A DNA stretch of 38,543 nucleotides, taken from positions 1 to 38,543 of the forward strand of contig JAUCBJ010001014.1 in NCBI GenBank assembly GCA_032718475.1, read 5' to 3'. The position numbers and the translations under genes were made by a program. The stretch comes from Nemertoderma westbladi (taxonomy: Eukaryota; Xenacoelomorpha; Nemertodermatida; Nemertodermatidae). Within the stretch, counting starts at the first letter, position 1, and the number at the start of each line of letters is the position of its first letter. The notes beneath the pieces are model-generated. The model saw only the letters and a program-made list of their open reading frames with translations, ran no database searches and was not told where the DNA came from. Shown one piece after another: positions 14,001 to 29,000 of the stretch.

Positions 14001-17000
14001 TTGTTCGTTAACCAACACCCTTAGAGACAAGTGAGTGAGTGAGTATACGGTCAAACACATAAACAGTTGTTCGTTAACCAACACCCTTAGAGACATCGGT
14101 GAGTGAGTGAGTATACGGTCAAACACATAAACAGTTGTTCGTTAACCAACATCCTTAGAGACATCGGTGAGTGAGTGAGTATACGGTCAAACACATAAAC
14201 AGTTGTTCGTTAACCAACTTCCTTAGAGACATCGGTGAGTGAGTGAGTACGGTCAAACACATAAACAGTTGTTCGTTAACCAACACCCTTAGAGACAGGT
14301 GAGTGAGTGAGTATACGGTCAAACACATAAACAGTTGTACGTTAACCAACATCCTTATAGAGACATCGGGAGTGAGTGAGTACGGCCAAACACATAACAG
14401 TTGTTCGTTAACCAACATCCTTAGAGACATCGGTGAGTGAGTGAGTACGGTCAAACACATAAACAGTTGTTCGTTAACCAACATCCTTAGAGACATCGGT
14501 GAGTGAGTGAGTACGGCCAAACACCTAAACAGTTGTACGTTAACCAACATCCTTATAGAGACATCGGGAGTGAGTGAGTACGGTCAAACACATAAACAGT
14601 TGTTCGTTAACCAACACCCTTAGAGACAAGTGAGTGAGTGAGTATACGGTCAAACACATAAACAGTTGTTCGTTAACCAACACCCTTAGAGACAAGTGAG
14701 TGAGTGAGTGAGTACGGTCAAACACATAAACAGTTGTTCGTTAACCAACATCCTTATAGAGACATCGGGAGTGAGTGAGTACGGTCAAACACATAAACAG
14801 TTGTTCGTTAACCAACATCCTTATAGAGACATCGGGAGTGAGTGAGTACGGTCAAACACATAAACAGTTGTACGTTAACCAACATCCTTATAGAGACATC
14901 GGGAGTGAGTGAGTACGGTCAAACACATAAACAGTTGTACGTTAACCAACATCCTTATAGAGACATCGGGAGTGAGTGAGTACGGTCAAACACATAAACA
15001 GTTGTTCGTTAACCAACACCCTTAGAGACAAGTGAGTGAGTGAGTATACGGTCAAACACATAAACAGTTGTACGTTAACCAACATCCTTATAGAGACATC
15101 GGGAGTGAGTGAGTACGGTCAAACACATAAACAGTTGTACGTTAACCAACATCCTTATAGAGACATCGGGAGTGAGTGAGTACGGTCAAACACATAAACA
15201 GTTGTTCGTTAACCAACATCCTTAGAGACATCGGTGAGTGAGTGAGTACGGCCAAACACATAAACAGTTGTACGTTAACCAACATCCTTATAGAGACATC
15301 GGGAGTGAGTGAGTACGGTCAAACACATAAACAGTTGTTCGTTAACCAACACCCTTAGAGACATCGGTGAGTGAGTGAGTATACGGTCAAACACATAAAC
15401 AGTTGTTCGTTAACCAACATCCTTAGAGACATCGGTGAGTGAGTGAGTATACGGTCAAACACATAAACAGTTGTACGTTAACCAACATCCTTATAGAGAC
15501 ATCGGGAGTGAGTGAGTACGGTCAAACACATAAACAGTTGTTCGTTAACCAACACCCTTAGAGACAGGTGAGTGAGTGAGTATACGGTCAAACACATAAA
15601 CAGTTGTACGTTAACCAACATCCTTATAGAGACATCGGGAGTGAGTGAGTACGGTCAAACACATAAACAGTTGTTCGTTAACCAACATCCTTAGAGACAT
15701 CGGTGAGTGAGTGAGTACGGTCAAACACATAAACAGTTGTTCGTTAACCAACATCCTTAGAGACATCGGTGAGTGAGTGAGTATACGGTCAAACACATAA
15801 ACAGTTGTACGTTAACCAACATCCTTATAGAGACATCGGGAGTGAGTGACTACGGTCAAACACATAAACAGTTGTTCGTTAACCAACACCCTTAGAGACA
15901 GGTGAGTGAGTGAGTATACGGTCAAACACATAAACAGTTGTACGTTAACCAACATCCTTATAGAGACATCGGGAGTGAGTGAGTACGGCCAAACACATAA
16001 ACAGCTGTACGTTAACCAACATCCTTATAGAGACATCGGTGAGTGAGTGAGTACGGTCAAACACATAAACAGTTGTTCGTTAACCAACATCCTTAGAGAC
16101 ATTGGTGAGTGAGTGAGTATACGGTCAAACACATAAACAGTTGTTCGTTAACCAACATCCTTAGAGACATCGGTGAGTGAGTGAGTATACGGTCAAACAC
16201 ATAAACAGTTGTTCGTTAACCAACATCCTTAGAGACATCGGTGAGTGAGTGAGTATACGGTCAAACTCATAAACAGTTGTTCGTTAACCAACATCCTTAG
16301 ATACATCGGTGAGTGAGTGAGTATACGGTCAAACACCTAAACAGTTGTTCGGTAACCAACATCCTTAGAGACGTCGGTGAGTGAGTGAGTACGGCCAAAC
16401 ACATAACAGTTGTTCGTTAACCAACATCCTTAGAGACATCGGTGAGTGAGTGAGTATACGGTCAAACACATAAACAGTTGTTCGTTAACCAACATCCTTA
16501 GATACATCGGTGAGTGAGTGAGTATACGGTCAAACACATAAACAGTTGTTCGTTAACCAACATCCTTAGAGACATCGGTGAGTGAGTGAGTACGGTCAAA
16601 CACGTAAACAGTTGTTCGTTAACCAACACCCTTAGAGACAGGTGAGTGAGTGAGTATACGGTCAAACACATAAACAGTTGTACGTTAACCAACATCCTTA
16701 TAGAGACATCGGGAGTGAGTGAGTACGGCCAAACACATAAACAGTTGTTCGTTAACCAACAACCTTATAGAGACATCGGGAGTGAGTGAGTACGGCCAAA
16801 CACATAAACAGTTGTTCGTTAACCAACATCCTTATAGAGACATCGGGAGTGAGTGAGTACGGCCAAACACATAACAGTTGTTCGTTAACCAACATCCTTA
16901 GAGACATCGGTGAGTGAGTGAGTACGTCAAACACATAAACAGTTGTTCGTTAACCAACATCCTTAGAGACATCGGTGAGTGAGTGAGTACGGCCAAACAC

Positions 17001-20000
17001 ATAAACAGTTGTACGTTAACCAACATCCTTATAGAGACATCGGGAGTGAGTGAGTACGGTCAAACACATAAACAGTTGTTCGTTAACCAACATCCTTATA
17101 GAGACATCGGGAGTGAGTGAGTACGGTCAAACACATAAACAGTTGTACGTTAACCAACATCCTTATATAGAGACATCGGTGAGTGAGTGAGTACGGTCAA
17201 ACACATAAACAGTTGTTCGTTAACCAACATCCTTATAGAGACATCGGTGAGTGAGTGAGTATACGGTCAAACACATAAACAGTTGTTCGTTAACCAACAT
17301 CCTTAGAGACATCGGTGAGTGAGTGAGTACGGTCAAACACATAAACAGTTGTTCGTTAACCAACATCCTTAGAGACATCGGTGAGTGAGTGAGTACGGTC
17401 AAACACATAAACAGTTGTTCGTTAACCAACACCCTTAGAGACAGGTGAGTGAGTGAGTACGGTCAAACACATAAACAGTTGTTCGTTAACCAACACCCTT
17501 AGAGACATCGGGAGTGAGTGAGTACGGTCAAACACATAAACAGTTGTTCGTTAACCAACATCCTTAGAGACATCGGTGAGTGAGTGAGTACGGTCAAACA
17601 CATAAACAGTTGTTCGTTAACCAACATCCTTAGAGACATTGGTGAGTGAGTGAGTATACGGTCAAACACATAAACAGTTGTTCGTTAACCAACATCCTTA
17701 GAGACATCGGTGAGTGAGTGAGTATACGGTCAAACACATAAACAGTTGTTCGTTAGCCAACATCCTTAGAGACATCGGTGAGTGAGTGAGTACGGTCAAA
17801 CACACAAACAGTTGTTCGTTAACCAACATCCTTAGAGACATCGGTGAGTGAGTGAGTACGGTCAAACTCATAAACAGTTGTTCGTTAACCAACATCCTTA
17901 GAGACATTGGTGAGTGAGTGAGTATACGGTCAAACACATAAACAGTTGTTCGTTAACCAACATCCTTAGTGACATTGGTGAGTGAGTGAGTATACGGTCA
18001 AACACCTAAACAGTTGTTCGTTAACCAACATCCTTAGAGACATCGGTGAGTGAGTGAGTACGGTCAAACTCATAAACAGTTGTTCGTTAACCAACATCCT
18101 TAGAGACATCGGTGAGTGAGTGAGTACGGTCAAACACATAAACAGTTGTTCGTTAACCAACATCCTTAGAGACATCGGTGAGTGAGTGAGTATACGGTCA
18201 AACACATAAACAGTTGTTCGTTAACCAACATCCTTAGAGACATCGGTGAGTGAGTGAGTATACGGTCAAACACATAAACAGTTGTTCGTTAACCAACATC
18301 CTTATAGAGACATCGGGAGTGAGTGAGTACGGTCAAACACATAAACAGTTGTTCGTTAACCAACATCCTTATAGAGACATCGGGAGTGAGTGAGTACGGT
18401 CAAAAACATAAACAGGTGTTCGTTAACCAACACCCTTAGAGACAGGTGAGTGAGTGACTATACGGTCAAACACATAAACAGTTGTACGTTAACCAACATC
18501 CTTATAGAGACATCGGGAGTGAGTGAGTACGGCCAAACACATAAACAGTTGTTCGTTAACCAACACCCTTAGAGACAGGTGAGTGAGTGAGTATACGGTC
18601 AAACACATAAACAGTTGTTCGTTAACCAACATCCTTATAGAGACATCGGTGAGTGAGTGAGTACGGTCAAACACATAAACAGTTGTTCGTTAACCAACAT
18701 CCTTAGAGACATCGGTGAGTGAGTGAGTATACGGTCAAACACATAAACAGTTGTTCGTTAACCAACATCCTTAGAGACATCGGTGAGTGAGTGAGTATAC
18801 GGTCAAACACATAAACAGTTGTACGTTAACCAACATCCTTATAGAGACATCGGGAGTGAGTGAGTACGGTCAAACACATAAACAGTTGTTCGTTAACCAA
18901 CATCCTTATAGAGACATCGGTGAGTGAGTGAGTACGGTCAAACACATAAACAGTTGTACGTTAACCAACATCCTTATAGAGACATCGGGAGTGAGTGAGT
19001 ACGGTCAAACACATAAACAGTTGTTCGTTAACCAACATCCTTAGAGACAGGTGAGTGAGTGAGTATACGGTCAAACACATAAACAGTTGTACGTTAACCA
19101 ACATCCTTATAGAGACATCGGTGAGTGAGTGAGTATACGGTCAAACACATAAACAGTTGTACGTTAACCAACATCCTTAGAGATAGGTGAGTGAGAGAGT
19201 ACGGTCAAACACATAAACAGTTGTACGTTAACCAACATCCTTATAGAGACATCGGGAGTGAGTGAGTACGGTCAAACACATAAACAGTTGTTCGTTAACC
19301 AACATCCTTAGAGACATCGGTGAGTGAGTGAGTATACGGTCAAACACATAACAGTTGTTCGTTAACCAACATCCTTAGAGACATCGGTGAGTGAGTGAGT
19401 ATACGGTCAAACACATAAACAGTTGTTCGTTAACCAACATCCTTATAGAGACATCGGGAGTGAGTGAGTACGGTCAAACACATAAACAGTTGTTCGTTAA
19501 CCAACATCCTTATAGAGACATCGGGAGTGAGTGAGTACGGTCAAAAACATAAACAGGTGTTCGTTAACCAACACCCTTAGAGACAGGTGAGTGAGTGACT
19601 ATACGGTCAAACACATAAACAGTTGTACGTTAACCAACATCCTTATAGAGACATCGGGAGTGAGTGAGTACGGCCAAACACATAAACAGTTGTTCGTTAA
19701 CCAACACCCTTAGAGACAGGTGAGTGAGTGAGTATACGGTCAAACACATAAACAGTTGTTCGTTAACCAACATCCTTATAGAGACATCGGTGAGTGAGTG
19801 AGTACGGTCAAACACATAAACAGTTGTTCGTTAACCAACATCCTTAGAGACATCGGTGAGTGAGTGAGTATACGGTCAAACACATAAACAGTTGTTCGTT
19901 AACCAACATCCTTAGAGACATCGGTGAGTGAGTGAGTATACGGTCAAACACATAAACAGTTGTACGTTAACCAACATCCTTATAGAGACATCGGGAGTGA

Positions 20001-23000
20001 GTGAGTACGGTCAAACACATAAACAGTTGTTCGTTAACCAACATCCTTATAGAGACATCGGTGAGTGAGTGAGTACGGTCAAACACATAAACAGTTGTAC
20101 GTTAACCAACATCCTTATAGAGACATCGGGAGTGAGTGAGTACGGTCAAACACATAAACAGTTGTTCGTTAACCAACATCCTTAGAGACAGGTGAGTGAG
20201 TGAGTATACGGTCAAACACATAAACAGTTGTACGTTAACCAACATCCTTATAGAGACATCGGTGAGTGAGTGAGTATACGGTCAAACACATAAACAGTTG
20301 TACGTTAACCAACATCCTTAGAGATAGGTGAGTGAGAGAGTACGGTCAAACACATAAACAGTTGTACGTTAACCAACATCCTTATAGAGACATCGGGAGT
20401 GAGTGAGTACGGTCAAACACATAAACAGTTGTTCGTTAACCAACATCCTTAGAGACATCGGTGAGTGAGTGAGTATACGGTCAAACACATAACAGTTGTT
20501 CGTTAACCAACATCCTTATAGAGACATCGGTGAGTGAGTGAGTACGGTCAAACACATAAACAGTTGTACGTTAACCAACATCCTTATAGAGACATCGGGA
20601 GTGAGTGAGTACGGTCAAACACATAAACAGTTGTACGTTAACCAACATCCTTATAGAGACATCGGGAGTGAGTGAGTACGGTCAAACACATAAACAGTTG
20701 TTCGTTAACCAACATCCTTAGAGACAGGTGAGTGAGTGAGTACGGTCAAACACATAAACAGTTGTTCGTTAACCAACATCTTTAGAGACATCGGTGAGTG
20801 AGTGAGTACGGTCAAACACATAAACAGTTGTTCGTTAACCAACATCCTTAGATACATCGGTGAGTGAGTGAGTACGGTCAAACACATAACAGTTGTTCGT
20901 TAACCAACATCCTTATAGAGACATCGGTGAGTGAGTGAGTACGGTCAAACACATAAACAGTTGTACGTTAACCAACATCCTTATAGAGACATCGGGAGTG
21001 AGTGAGTACGGTCAAACACATAAACAGTTGTTCGTTAACCAACATCCTTAGAGACAGGTGAGTGAGTGAGTATACGGTCAAACACATAAACAGTTGTTCG
21101 TTAACCAACATCCTTAGAGACATCGGTGAGTGAGTGAGTACGGTCAAACACATAAACAGTTGTTCGTTAACCAACATCCTAAGAGACATCGGTGACTGAG
21201 TGAGTATACGGTCAAACACATAAACAGTTGTACGTTAACCAACATCTTTATAGAGACATCGGTGAGTGAGTGAGTATACGGTCAAACACATAAACAGTTG
21301 TTCGTTAACCAACATCCTTAGAGACAGGTGAGTGAGTGAGTACGGTCAAACTCATAAACAGTTGTTCGTTAACCAACATCCTTAGATACATCGGTGAGTG
21401 AGTGAGTACGGTCAAACACATAAACAGTTGTTTGTTAACCAACATCCTTAGAGACAGGTGAGTGAGTGAGTACGGTCAAACTCATAAACAGTTGTTCGTT
21501 AACCAACATCCTTAGAGACATCGGTGAGTGAGTGAGTATACGGTCAAACACATAAACAGTTGTTCGTTAACCAACATCCTTAGAGACATCGGTGAGTGAG
21601 TGAGTACGGTCAAACACATAAACAGTTGTTCGTTAACCAACATCCTTAGAGACATCGGTGAGTGAGTGAGTATACGGTCAAACACATAAACAGTTGTTCG
21701 TTAACCAACATCTTTAGAGACATCGGTGAGTGAGTGAGTACGGTCAAACACATAAACAGTTGTTCGTTAACCAACATCCTTAGATACATCGGTGAGTGAG
21801 TGAGTACGGTCAAACACATAACAGTTGTTCGTTAACCAACATCCTTATAGAGACATCGGTGAGTGAGTGAGTACGGTCACACACATAAACAGTTGTTCGT
21901 TAACCAACATCCTTAGAGACAGGTGAGTGAGTGAGTATACGGTCAAACACATAAGCAGTTGTTCGTTAACCAACATCCTTATAGAGACATCGGTGAGTGA
22001 GTGAGTACGGTCAAACACATAAACAGTTGTACGTTAACCAACATCCTTATAGAGACATCGGGAGTGAGTGAGTACGGTCAAACACATAAACAGTTGTTCG
22101 TTAACCAACATCCTTAGAGACAGGTGAGTGAGTGAGTATACGGTCAAACACATAAACAGTTGTTCGTTAACCAACATCCTTAGAGACATCGGTGAGTGAG
22201 TGAGTACGGTCAAACACATAAACAGTTGTACGTTAACCAACATCTTTATAGAGACATCGGTGAGTGAGTGAGTATACGGTCAAACACATAAACAGTTGTT
22301 CGTTAACCAACATCTTTAGAGACATCGGTGAGTGAGTGAGTACGGTCAAACACATAAACAGTTGTTCGTTAACCAACATCCTTAGATACATCGGTGAGTG
22401 AGTGAGTACGGTCAAACACATAACAGTTGTTCGTTAACCAACATCCTTATAGAGACATCGGTGAGTGAGTGAGTACGGTCAAACACATAAACAGTTGTTC
22501 GTTAACCAACATCCTTTAGACAGGTGAGTGAGTGAGTATACGGTCAAACACATAAGCAGTTGTTCGTTAACCAACATCCTTAGAGACATCGGTGAGTGAG
22601 TGAGTATACGGTCAAACACATAAACAGTTGTTCGTTAACCAACATCCTTAGAGACATCGGTGAGTGAGTGAGTACGGTCAAACACATAAACAATTGTTCG
22701 TTAACCAACATCCCAAGAGACAGGTGAGTGAGTGAGTACGGTCAAACACATAAACAGTTGTTCGTTAACCAACATCCTTAGAGACATCGGTGAGTGAGTG
22801 AGTACGGTCAAACACATAAACAGTTGTTCGTTAACCAACATCCTTAGAGACATCGGTGAGTGAGTGAGTACGGTCAAACACATAAACAGTTGTTCGTTAA
22901 CCAACATCCTTAGAGACATCGGTGAGTGAGTGAGTACGGTCAAACACATAAACAGTTGTTCGTTAACCAACACCCTTAGAGACAGGTGAGTGAGTGAGTA

Positions 23001-26000
23001 TACGGTCAAACACATAAACAGTTGTACGTTAACCAACATCCTTATAGAGACATCGGGAGTGAGTGAGTACGGCCAAACACATAAACAGTTGTTCGTTAAC
23101 CAACACCCTTAGAGACAGGTGAGTGAGTGAGTATACGGTCAAACACATAAACAGTTGTACGTTAACCAACATCCTTATAGAGACATCGGGAGTGAGTGAG
23201 TACGGCCAAACACATAACAGTTGTTCGTTAACCAACATCCTTATAGAGACATCGGTGAGTGAGTGAGTACGGTCAAACACATAAACAGTTGTTCGTTAAC
23301 CAACATCCTTAGAGACATCGTTGAGTGAGTGAGTATACGGTCAAACACATAAACAGTTGTTCGTTAACCAACACCCTTAGAGACAGGTGAGTGAGTGAGT
23401 ACGGTCAAACACATAAACAGTTGTTCGTTAACCAACATCCTTAGAGACATCGGTGAGTGAGTGAGTACGGTCAAACACATAAACAGTTGTTCGTTAACCA
23501 ACATCCTTAGAGACATCGGTGAGTGAGTGAGTACGGTCAAACACATAAACAGTTGTTCGTTAACCAACATCCTTAGAGACATCGGTGAGTGAGTGAGTAT
23601 ACGGTCAAACACATAAACAGTTGTACGTTAACCAACATCCTTAGAGACAGGTGAGTGAGTGAGTACGGTCAAACACATAAACAGTTGTTCGTTAACCAAC
23701 ATCCTTAGAGACATCGGTGAGTGAGTGAGTACATTCAAACTCATAAACAGTTGTTTGTTAACCAACATCCTGAGAGACAGGTGAGTGAGTGAGTATACGG
23801 TCAAACACATAAACAGTTGTTCGTTAACCAACATCCTTAGAGACATCGGTGAGTGAGTGAGTACGGTCAAACACATAAACAGTTGTTCGTTAACCAACAT
23901 CCTTAGAGACATCGGTGAGTGAGTGAGTATACGGTCAAACACATAAACAGTTGTTCGTTAACCAACATCCTTAGAGACATCGGTGAGTGAGTGAGTACGG
24001 TCAAACACATAAACAGTTGTACGTTAACCAACATCCTTATAGAGACATCGGGAGTGAGTGAGTACGGTCAAACACATAAACAGTTGTTCGTTAACCAACA
24101 TCCTTAGAGACATCGGTGAGTGAGTGAGTACATTCAAACTCATAAACAGTTGTTTGTTAACCAACATCCTGAGAGACAGGTGAGTGAGTGAGTATACGGT
24201 CAAACACATAAACAGTTGTTCGTTATTCAACATCCTGAGAGACAGGTGAGTGAGTGAGTATACGGTCAAACACATAAACAGTTGTTCGTTAACCAACATC
24301 CTTAGAGACATCGGTGAGTGAGTGAGTATACGGTCAAACACATAAACAGTTGTTCGTTAACCAACATCCTTAGAGACATCGGTGAGTGAGTGAGTACGGT
24401 CAAACACATAAACAGTTGTACGTTAACCAACATCCTTATAGAGACATCGGGAGTGAGTGAGTACGGCCAAACACATAACAGTTGTTCGTTAACCAACATC
24501 CTTATAGAGACATCGGTGAGTGAGTGAGTACGGTCAAACACATAAACAGTTGTTCGTTAACCAACATCCTTAGAGACATCGGTGAGTGAGTGAGTATACG
24601 GTCAAACACATAAACAGTTGTTCGTTAACCAACACCCTTAGAGACATCGGTGAGTGAGTGAGTACATTCAAACTCATAAACAGTTGTTTGTTAACCAACA
24701 TCCTGAGAGACAGGTGAGTGAGTGAGTATACGGTCAAACACATAAACAGTTGTTCGTTAACCAACATCCTTAGAGACATCGGTGAGTGAGTGAGTACGGC
24801 CAAACACATAAACAGTTGTTCGTTAACCAACATCCTTATAGAGACATCGGTGAGTGAGTGAGTACGGCCAAACACATAAACAGTTGTTCGTTAACCAACA
24901 GCCTTAGAGACATCGGTGAGTGAGTGAGTATACGGTCAAACACATAAACAGTTGTTCGTTAACCAACATCCTTAGAGACATCGGTGAGTGAGTGAGTATA
25001 CGGTCAAACACATTTATGTGTTTGACCGTATACTCACTCACAACTGTTTATAAACAGTTGTTCGTTAACCAACATCCTTATAGAGACATCGGTGAGTGAG
25101 TGAGTACGGTCAAACACTTAAACAGTTGTACGTTAACCAACATCCTTAGAGACATCGGTGAGTGAGTGAGTATACGGTCAAACACATAAACAGTTGTTCG
25201 TTAACCAACATCCTTAGAGACATCGGTGAGTGAGTGAGTACGGTCAAACACATAAACAGTTGTACGTTAACCAATATCCTTAGAGACATCGGTGAGTGAG
25301 TGAGTATACGGTCAAACACATAAACAGTTGTACGTTAACCAACATCCTTAGAGACATCGGTGAGTGAGTGAGTACGGTCAAACACATAAACAGTTGTACG
25401 TTAACCAACATCCTTAGAGACAGGTGAGTGAGTGAGTACGGTCAAACACATAAACAGTTGTTCGTTAACCAACATCCTGAGAGACAGGTGAGTGAGTGAG
25501 TATACGGTCAAACACATAAACAGTTGTTCGTTAACCAACATCCTTAGAGACATCGGTGAGTGAGTGAGTACGGTCAAACTCATAAACAGTTGTTCGTTAA
25601 CCAACATCCTGAGAGACAGGTGAGTGAGTGAGTATACGGTCAAACACATAAACAGTTGTTCGTTAACCAACATCCTTAGAGACATCGGTGAGTGAGTGAG
25701 TACGGTCAAACTCATAAACAGTTGTTCGTTAACCAACATCCTTAGAGACATCGGTGAGTGAGTGAGTATACGGTCAAACACATAAACAGTTGTTCGTTAA
25801 CCAACATCCTTAGAGACATCGGTGAGTGAGTGAGTACGGTCAAACTCATAAACAGTTGTTCGTTAACCAACATCCTTATATAGAGACATCGGTGAGTGAG
25901 TGAGTATACGGTCAAACACATAAACAGTTGTTCGTTAACCAACATCCTTAGAGACATCGGTGAGTGAGTGAGTACGGTCAAACTCATAAACAGTTGTTCG

Positions 26001-29000
26001 TTAACCAACATCCTGAGAGACAGGTGAGTGAGTGAGTATACGGTCAAACACATAAACAGTTGTTCGTTAACCAACATCCTTAGAGACATCGGTGAGTGAG
26101 TGAGTACGGTCAAACTCATAAACAGTTGTTCGTTAACCAACATCCTTAGAGACATCGGTGACTGAGTGAGTATACGGTCAAACACATAAACAGTTGTTCG
26201 TTAACCAACATCCTTAGAGACATCGGTGAGTGAGTGAGTACGGTCAAACTCATAAACAGTTGTTCGTTAACCAACATCCTTATATAGAGACATCGGTGAG
26301 TGAGTGAGTATACGGTCAAACACATAAACAGTTGTTCGTTAACCAACATCCTTATAGAGACATCGGTGAGTGAGTGAGTACGGTCAAACACATAAACAGT
26401 TGTACGTTAACCAACATCCTTAGAGACATCGGTGAGTGAGTGAGTACGGTCAAACTCATAAACAGTTGTTCGTTAACCAACATCCTGAGAGACAGGTGAG
26501 TGAGTGAGTATACGGTCAAACACATAAACAGTTGTTCGTTAACCAACATCCTTAGAGACATCGGTGAGTGAGTGAGTACGGTCAAACACATAAACAGTTG
26601 TTCGTTAACCAACATCCTTAGAGACATCGGTGAGTGAGTGAGTATACGGTCAAACACATAAACAGTTGTTCGTTAACCAACATCCTTTATAGAGACATCG
26701 GTGAGTGAGAGAGTACGTTCAAACACATAAACAGTTGTTCGTTAACCAACATCCTTAGATACATCGGTGAGTGAGTGAGTACGGTCATACACATAAACAG
26801 TTGTTCGTTAACCAACATCCTTAGAGACATCGGTGAGTGAGTGAGTACGGTCAAACACATAAACAGTTGTTCGTTAACCAACATCCTTATAGAGACATCG
26901 GTGAGTGAGTGAGTACGGTCAAACACATAAACAGTTGTTCGTTAACCAACATCCTTAGAGACATCGGTGAGTGAGTGAGTACATTCAAACTCATAAACAG
27001 TTGTTTGTTAACCAACATCCTGAGAGACAGGTGAGTGAGTGAGTATACGGTCAAACACATAAACAGTTGTTCGTTAACCAACATCCTGAGAGACAGGTGA
27101 GTGAGTGAGTATACGGTCAAACACATAAACAGTTGTTCGTTAACCAACATCCTTAGAGACATCGGTGAGTGAGTGAGTATACGGTCAAACACATAAACAG
27201 TTGTTCGTTAACCAACATCCTTAGAGACATCGGTGAGTGAGTGAGTACGGTCAAACACATAAACAGTTGTACGTTAACCAACATCCTTATAGAGACATCG
27301 GGAGTGAGTGAGTACGGCCAAACACATAACAGTTGTTCGTTAACCAACATCCTTATAGAGACATCGGTGAGTGAGTGAGTACGGTCAAACACATAAACAG
27401 TTGTTCGTTAACCAACATCCTTAGAGACATCGGTGAGTGAGTGAGTATACGGTCAAACACATAAACAGTTGTTCGTTAACCAACACCCTTAGAGACAGGT
27501 GAGTGAGTGAGTACGGTCAAACACATAAACAGTTGTTCGTTAACCAACATCCTTAGAGACATCGGTGAGTGAGTGAGTACATTCAAACTCATAAACAGTT
27601 GTTTGTTAACCAACATCCTGAGAGACAGGTGAGTGAGTGAGTATACGGTCAAACACATAAACAGTTGTTCGTTAACCAACATCCTTAGAGACATCGGTGA
27701 GTGAGTGAGTACGGCCAAACACATAAACAGTTGTTCGTTAACCAACATCCTTATAGAGACATCGGTGAGTGAGTGAGTACGGCCAAACACATAAACAGTT
27801 GTTCGTTAACCAACAGCCTTAGAGACATCGGTGAGTGAGTGAGTATACGGTCAAACACATAAACAGTTGTTCGTTAACCAACATCCTTAGAGACATCGGT
27901 GAGTGAGTGAGTATACGGTCAAACACATTTATGTGTTTGACCGTATACTCACTCACAACTGTTTATAAACAGTTGTTCGTTAACCAACATCCTTATAGAG
28001 ACATCGGTGAGTGAGTGAGTACGGTCAAACACATAAACAGTTGTACGTTAACCAACATCCTTAGAGACATCGGTGAGTGAGTGAGTATACGGTCAAACAC
28101 ATAAACAGTTGTACGTTAACCAACATCCTTAGAGACATCGGTGAGTGAGTGAGTACGGTCAAACACATAAACAGTTGTACGTTAACCAACATCCTTAGAG
28201 ACATCGGTGAGTGAGTGAGTATACGGTCAAACACATAAACAGTTGTACGTTAACCAACATCCTTAGAGACAGGTGAGTGAGTGAGTACGGTCAAACACAT
28301 AAACAGTTGTTCGTTAACCAACATCCTGAGAGACAGGTGAGTGAGTGAGTATACGGTCAAACACATAAACAGTTGTTCGTTAACCAACATCCTTAGAGAC
28401 ATCGGTGAGTGAGTGAGTACGGTCAAACTCATAAACAGTTGTTCGTTAACCAACATCCTGAGAGACAGGTGAGTGAGTGAGTATACGGTCAAACACATAA
28501 ACAGTTGTTCGTTAACCAACATCCTTAGAGACATCGGTGAGTGAGTGAGTACGGTCAAACTCATAAACAGTTGTTCGTTAACCAACATCCTTAGAGACAT
28601 CGGTGAGTGAGTGAGTATACGGTCAAACACATAAACAGTTGTTCGTTAACCAACATCCTTAGAGACATCGGTGAGTGAGTGAGTACGGTCAAACTCATAA
28701 ACAGTTGTTCGTTAACCAACATCCTTATATAGAGACATCGGTGAGTGAGTGAGTATACGGTCAAACACATAAACAGTTGTTCGTTAACCAACATCCTTAG
28801 AGACATCGGTGAGTGAGTGAGTACGGTCAAACTCATAAACAGTTGTTCGTTAACCAACATCCTGAGAGACAGGTGAGTGAGTGAGTATACGGTCAAACAC
28901 ATAAACAGTTGTTCGTTAACCAACATCCTTAGAGACATCGGTGAGTGAGTGAGTACGGTCAAACTCATAAACAGTTGTTCGTTAACCAACATCCTTAGAG

